Shown here one piece after another: positions 60,301-64,000 of a DNA stretch of 64,000 nucleotides; the stretch's first letter is position 1; each line of letters starts with the position of its first letter. The notes under the pieces are model-generated. The model was not told where the DNA came from and did no database searches. It was given only the letters and a program-made list of their open reading frames with translations. Origin of the DNA: Scedosporium boydii (lineage: Eukaryota; Ascomycota; Sordariomycetes; Microascales; Microascaceae); NCBI GenBank assembly GCA_002221725.1, contig NJFT01000087.1, forward strand, positions 62,001 through 126,000, read 5' to 3'. Both the position numbers and the translations under genes were made by a program.

Positions 60301-60459
60301 CTTCTCGAGGCCGGTGCTGATGCGAATGCGAAGGCTAAGGATAACTATGGCAGGACACCCCTTCATTGGGCTTCTGAGAACGGCCATGATGCCGTGGTGC
60401 AGCAGCTTCTCGAGGCCGGCGCCGCTTCCGGAGCGGCCACGACAACTATAGCGAAGTAA
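57343..60459 (+). pseudogene. NOD-like receptor (NACHT-ankyrin), RIP-mutated
   Basis: One intronless frame of 1039 codons from ATG 57343 to TAA 60457. The ATG, the P-loop and the repeats are all in the same frame, so there is no net frameshift. N-terminal 340 residues: no domain recognised, many stops. NACHT: P-loop at 58387-58410 reads YRKSVLAK (from CGKSVLAK by G-to-A), Walker B-like IFNTLDKY at 58678-58701 (from DALDE-type), a sensor-like IS-stop-PYLDI (TSRPYPDI in relatives), and further NACHT-tail motifs to about 59360. From 59788 there are six 33-35-residue ankyrin repeats (GADANAKA, GRTPLHWAS, NGHDAVVQ) and a short cap. Fungal NLRs of this kind act in non-self recognition and incompatibility or immunity-like cell death. 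As it stands it is inactive. The ankyrin part keeps normal composition with only two TAG stops (one at 59893). Confidence 0.8.
59788..60440 (+). repeat. Tandem ankyrin-repeat array of the NLR
   Basis: Six complete units of 99 or 105 bp (the longer ones with the insertion KDN), nearly identical in DNA and protein, followed by a truncated unit. Variable residues cluster at few positions (for example NDGW, NYGW, NYGR after KA). Composition is GC-normal. The first two units carry a few C-to-T changes, including TAG for CAG. Confidence 0.88.
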
Positions 60460-60854
60460 TAAATGAACTTGGACACCTCAAGTAATTATATTATTTCTAT
60501 TCTCTTTGTAGAAGAACGTGTCTGGGGATATGTTACTTATATAGTTTGCCTTTTGATGGGGCGAATATTTATATAGAAGATGGATGATGCTGGACATAGT
60601 ATCTAGTAAGAACTTATGATATTCTACATATGTATCACCATCCGCTCAGACAGGGCGTACGGGCTTTGTTAGACCAACTGAACGCAAGCCACATTCGTAA
60701 TCAAGTATACGAACCTTGTACTCCGCAAATGGCGTCGCGTTAACGAAGCAGTCGGTATACAATGGCGGGTCATCTCGCCTCAATGAAATGGCGCGACCGA
60801 CTTGTACAGCATTTTACTTCTTCATTTTCTTCTCATAATACCGCAGAAGTAATT
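60460..60854 (+). other. 3' flank of the NLR gene, not RIP-mutated
   Basis: About 400 bp of normal composition after the NLR stop. Probably its 3'-UTR and terminator. No further gene seen. Confidence 0.5.
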
Positions 60855-61030
60855 TTTAATTTTATTCAGGTTATGTAATTAACGAACGAGGGATCTGTAG
60901 AAGCCCTTAGAAACCCATAGAAACTGTCCTCTTTTCGTATATATAGTACCTAGATAAGACAAGTAAACTAACAATATATACCTGAAACTAGATTTATCTA
61001 GATTACTATCTCTCCTACTATAATATGATT
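60855..61030 (-). repeat. Inner inverted repeat, copy downstream of the NLR gene
   Basis: Inverted partner of 57010-57200. It is less mutated than the upstream copy (retains CCTCGTTCGTTAATTACATAAC on the minus strand). A 63-codon minus-strand frame here (60879-61070) is not called as a gene. Confidence 0.65.
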
Positions 61031-61053
61031 CTCTCGATGGCGCATACACTATA

Positions 61054-61113
61054 GGAGGCTTCTGAAGCATTTTAATTAAAATACGCTATGCCGCATCTAG
61101 CTGCGGTGCCATG
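61054..61113 (-). pseudogene. Truncated start of a second Tc1-type transposase
   Basis: On the minus strand, ATG near 61111 reads MAPQLDAA-stop-RILIKMLQK. This matches the N-terminus of the transposase at 54753 (MAPPLDLA-stop-HLLIKTLLKK) in sequence and in position relative to the terminal repeat. Similarity ends after about 19 codons, where the inner inverted repeat zone begins. Confidence 0.65.
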
Positions 61114-61275
61114 ATCGGGGCTAGTGCATGGAGCGACTTTGGCGGGGATAGGAAGAGAGGGAGAAAAGGAAGGAAGAATAAGTAAGTGGGGTGGGCTTGT
61201 AGCGAGTTAAAAAAGATACTTTTTGTTAGGTAGCAGACACTATCAGTACTTCCTAATTATAAAAGGTATAAGATA

Positions 61276-61366
61276 ACCCTACAACTACATCCAGGAAACG
61301 GGCCTACCCCACTATACTAAAAAAGTTAACTAAAAATTTTAGCGACACCTATTTCACCTTTTACTA
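61276..61366 (-). repeat. Right terminal inverted repeat of the Tc1-bounded insertion
   Basis: Inverted partner of 54517-54607, less mutated (AAATAGGTGTCGCTAAAATT on the minus strand), followed outward by the TA at 61367-61368. Confidence 0.75.
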
Positions 61367-61368
61367 TA

Positions 61369-61702
61369 TCTAAAAAAAGTCTACTTACTATTTATAGAAT
61401 TTATACTTTACTAGTTCTACTAATAGCTTAGCTTCTTATAGTTTATATAAGACTTTATATATATATTCTTTATATTCTTTTAATACCTTTAAAAAGATAA
61501 AGATATTATCTAGGTATATAATTATAAAGTTATCTAGGTATTCTCGTAAAATATAGTTAATTATTATTTAGAAACTTATAAGGGTATTTATTAATCTAAA
61601 AGGTATAACTAAGTACTTAAAGTACCTAAGATATATTCTAAAAGTAGTCTTCTACTTATTACCTTCCTTAATATAGATTAAGTTATATACTTCCCTTAAT
61701 AT
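61369..61702 (-). pseudogene. Reverse-transcriptase core fragment of gypsy family A
   Basis: On the minus strand around 61480-61560 it reads LDNFIIIYLDNIFIFLK, the YxDD-containing core of the RT (YLDN for YLDD), followed by EYKEYIYKVLYKL and VDFL. This is the upstream continuation of the pol fragment ending at 54514. It is cut at 61703 by an LTR of the same family. Confidence 0.7.
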
Positions 61703-62133
61703 TACACTCCTAATACTTCGGGTTCTAGCTAATCAATAGAATAAGCAAGTACTAGGATAGTAGGGGCCCTGTTTAGGAATAAGTAAAGCAGTTAAGTAGT
61801 ATTTACAATAATAAATATTGAGAATATATATATAAGTATAGAATATAGTTATTACTTATATTAACTACTAAAGAGTCTAGAAGATAACTAGACTAGTAGG
61901 AAATATTATAGCCTTATATAGACACTCCTCCTATCTATCTTTAGTATATAGTTACTCTTTATATATCTACCTAATTGTTTTTCTAGTAATTACTTAATTA
62001 CTCTCCTTATATATAGTTAGTTGCTTCTAATATAACTACCTAGTTATACTACTAAGAAGCAACTATGTAACCCTATTCTAATTCTACTATTCTTTACTAC
62101 TCTAGGTGGCCTAAATTATAGCTAGGTTATAAT
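61703..62133 (-). repeat. LTR family A, minus-strand 3' LTR (second element)
   Basis: 431 bp, parallel to 51046-51477 and slightly less mutated. It is followed on the right by pol 3' sequence of the same family, so it is the 3' LTR of another leftward element that continues beyond the window. The sequences directly at its two sides do not match as a duplication, in line with a nested or rearranged state. Confidence 0.75.
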
Positions 62134-64000
62134 ATAATTTCCCCTCTCCCTTAGTCTTTATTTCTAAAGACTTATTAGCTCTTACTTCCTTTCTTAGTAA
62201 GTTTTTATATTATTATCTCTCTTACTATACTAACTTATATTTCTAAGTCTTATTCCTTAGTAGTTTCCTTTAAGGTAAACTGTAAGTACCTTACTTAAGT
62301 AGTAGATAATATCCTTTCTTATTAGTATCCTTTTAAGATACTAAAGTATATAGCTTACTTTAATTTCTATACTTCTTATAAGTATATTATATAAAAAGGG
62401 TAGTTTTACTATAACTACTATATCCTTCTTTATTATACTAATTATAATATTAGGGGAATTATATATTTTACCTATTAGTCTTTTTTTCCTAGCTACTCTC
62501 TTCCTTATTAATATACCTCCTAGTTAACTACCTAAAGTAAGAGTAGTCCTATATTATAAAGGAGAAATAAGAGGTAGAGATAGTATTTTAGGCTACCTTA
62601 TCTTATATTATAAAAATTTATTAAGAGAAGGAGCTTTATAAAAAGAGGATATTAAAGATTATTAGGCTAGGGATAGAGTAGGTGGCTGAGGAGGATACTA
62701 TAGAGAGCGCTACTGCCTCTATCTCTAGTTTAGAGATTAACTAGAGTTTACTAATAGATCTAGTACTACTAGATCCCTTAATTTTATTAAGTTCCTCTAG
62801 TAGTAGTCTATAAGGAGCTGTAGGCTCCCTACTAAATGTTTAATAGGTTCCTAAATATTATTACTTTCTTTATAGTTTTTCTATTTAACTAAATATTTAA
62901 TAGTTCTTTTATTATTTTATAAGTTAGTGATTTTTTCTATTTTAAAAATTTTTTATTTTTTAGTTTTAAGCTAAATTAATTTTCTTAGTAATATATTCTT
63001 ATAGGCTAGTTTAAGTAGTACTATATAAAATATTAGGTAGTTATCTATATTTTCTAGTAATTTTAGCTTATAGTTAACTTTTAAAACTTTTTTTTTTACT
63101 AGGAAAGGTCTTAATTTCTAGTAATCGAGTTTATTACTTAATCTTATTATTTTAATTTAGGGGTCCTTAGTTTCTAGTTTCTTCTATAGTAATTAGACTT
63201 TACTTCCCCTCTTAGGGGTTAGTCCTTTAAGCTACTTACTATTAGTATAGTATTTTATTCTTTACTAAATAAACTATAGTTTTTTTTTTAACTACTTATA
63301 TAGTTCCTTTATCTTATAATATTATAAGGATCGCTTATTCTACCTATATTTTTATACTTATAGGCTCGAATCTAGTTTATAGTTTAATACTATAGTTAAT
63401 ATAGAATAGTAATATTTTAAGGCTTTTTAATATTGAGATAGGAAATAAAGTAACTAGTGTGAGAAGAGTTTAGTTCTTATGTAGAGTGGAAGAGCGGCAG
63501 CGGAAGAACTTTCTTCCTTACCTAGGGGGGGAGTATAGTTATTTCTTTTCTTTTCTTCCTTCTCATCGGAGAGGGACAAGTTCTTCTTCTTTAAGTGCTT
63601 TAATTTAGTTCTTTAGATAGTTTAATTGACTTATTTATTTAGGTCTTTTACTGTTCTCTATAATTGGTGACGTCCAGCTACCTATTCCAGCTCGACATAT
63701 GTTATAGAGTGTCCCTTTGGGCACTGATATAGTTCATGAAGTTTCCCCTATTTGGAGGCTTCCTTTTCACTTATTTCTATATTATTCCCATTAATCAATA
63801 GTTCCGACGACTATTCTATTCCTGCTAGGAGTTCTGTAGTAGCTTCTTGTAGGAAATACTACAAACCATTGACCGAACTATTTTCTTTTCTGCGGTGTGC
63901 GGGCAGGCTGCACTGCTCCGTTATAATATATTAATATTATAGGCTTTCTAGGCTAAGGGTAGTAGTAATATCTAATTATCTTATTTTTAGTTAATATAGT
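62134..64000 (-). pseudogene. RIP-degraded 3' pol region of a second gypsy family A element
   Basis: Parallel to 51478-52880 throughout; the two run side by side with mainly transition differences. It is interrupted by the family D solo LTR (63434-63925), after which the same sequence resumes (63926-64000 matches from about 52790). The frame contains stops everywhere. Confidence 0.65.
63434..63925 (+). repeat. Solo LTR-like repeat (family D), third copy
   Basis: 492 bp from TGAGATAGG to CCGTTATA (CA end altered), flanked by ATAT/ATAT (63430-63433, 63926-63929). The unoccupied site can be seen in the parallel element near 52790. Orientation is the same as 26911-27362 and opposite to 3135-3655. 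Confidence 0.75.

Larger units (their letters stand above)
54517..61366. mobile_element. 6.85-kb insertion with Tc1/mariner-like inverted ends carrying an NLR gene
   Basis: The two ends are inverted repeats of about 90 bp (54517-54607 against 61276-61366), both reading inward from TAGTAAAAG with AGGTGTCGCT, GTTAACTTTTTTAGTA and TCCTGGATGTAG. A TA dinucleotide lies on each side (54515-54516, 61367-61368). The flanking gypsy RT frame is continuous across the insert (right flank VDFLG, left flank YI..PRKI), so it entered as, or grew from, one insertion at a TA. The left end leads into a complete Tc1-type transposase frame (54753-55730, +). The right end leads into a second transposase start (61111 leftward) that breaks off after about 19 codons. 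Between them is the NLR gene. It could be a composite of two transposons, or one transposon with later insertions. Confidence 0.65.

Noticed and set aside
59755..60387. 210-codon minus-strand frame opposite the ankyrin array
   Set aside because: It is the antisense shadow of the repeated 99/105-bp units; the plus-strand frame gives canonical ankyrin repeats continuous with NACHT.
59788..60440. CRISPR-like regular repeat array
   Set aside because: Regular spacing of about 99-105 bp comes from protein-coding ankyrin repeats; there are no spacers, and the organism is a fungus.

Overview
This window looks like a chromosome segment of a filamentous ascomycete (Pezizomycotina). Its genes have short introns of about 58-108 nt, with GT(A/G)NGT-type donors and CTAAC-like branch points. 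It holds fungus-specific families: a DUF3176 membrane protein, an F-box protein, a CE1 acetyl-xylan esterase, a chitinase-associated DUF7223-type C-terminus and a NACHT-ankyrin NLR. The base composition splits into two kinds. One is an ordinary gene island, about 19.3-33.3 kb plus 35.7-39.0 kb. The other is very AT-rich DNA saturated with TpA (TAG/CTA/TAA) and almost without CpA/TpG, which is the footprint of repeat-induced point mutation (RIP). No tRNA, rRNA or CRISPR array was found.

Left block (1-19.2 kb): layered, RIP-killed LTR retrotransposons. The clearest is a complete minus-strand Ty3/gypsy element at 2640-8939, with two 246-bp LTRs and a perfect AGGGG target-site duplication. A solo LTR (3135-3655) with its own duplication sits inside it. 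Further items are a 5' LTR plus gag (1-1879, minus), a solo LTR at 9288-9511, a degraded gag-protease region (about 10.3-12.1 kb) and a plus-strand element that begins with the LTR at 12883-13375.

Gene island: a chitinase-associated C-terminal gene with its 5' end lost in RIP DNA (19305-21476, +); an intact F-box gene (22185-23949, +); a DUF3176 gene broken by an 8-bp tandem duplication and two stops (24466-26620, -); a solo LTR (26911-27362); a possible GH10 xylanase scrap (about 27.6 kb); a CE1 esterase with one RIP-type stop (28334-29277, +); an intact three-exon NodL/maltose-acetyltransferase-like gene (30815-31605, -); an acidic-N-terminus protein with three RIP-type stops (32415-33269, +); and a membrane-protein gene (33594-36118, -) whose two ends are clean while its middle is heavily RIP-mutated.

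Right block (39-64 kb): RIP DNA again. It contains a fossil aminoglycoside-phosphotransferase-fold gene (40477-41886, +), several copies of one gypsy family (LTRs at 49629, 51046 and 61703), a second copy of the 9288 solo LTR, and a third copy of the 3135 solo LTR. The most remarkable object is at 54517-61366. It is one insertion with Tc1/mariner-like inverted ends and a TA duplication, sitting in the reverse-transcriptase frame of an older gypsy element. It carries a DD34E transposase at the left, a second transposase start in opposite orientation at the right, and between them a one-frame NACHT-ankyrin NLR gene (57343-60459). The NLR is bracketed by a further inverted repeat. Its NACHT half is full of RIP stops, while its nearly identical ankyrin repeats are almost untouched.
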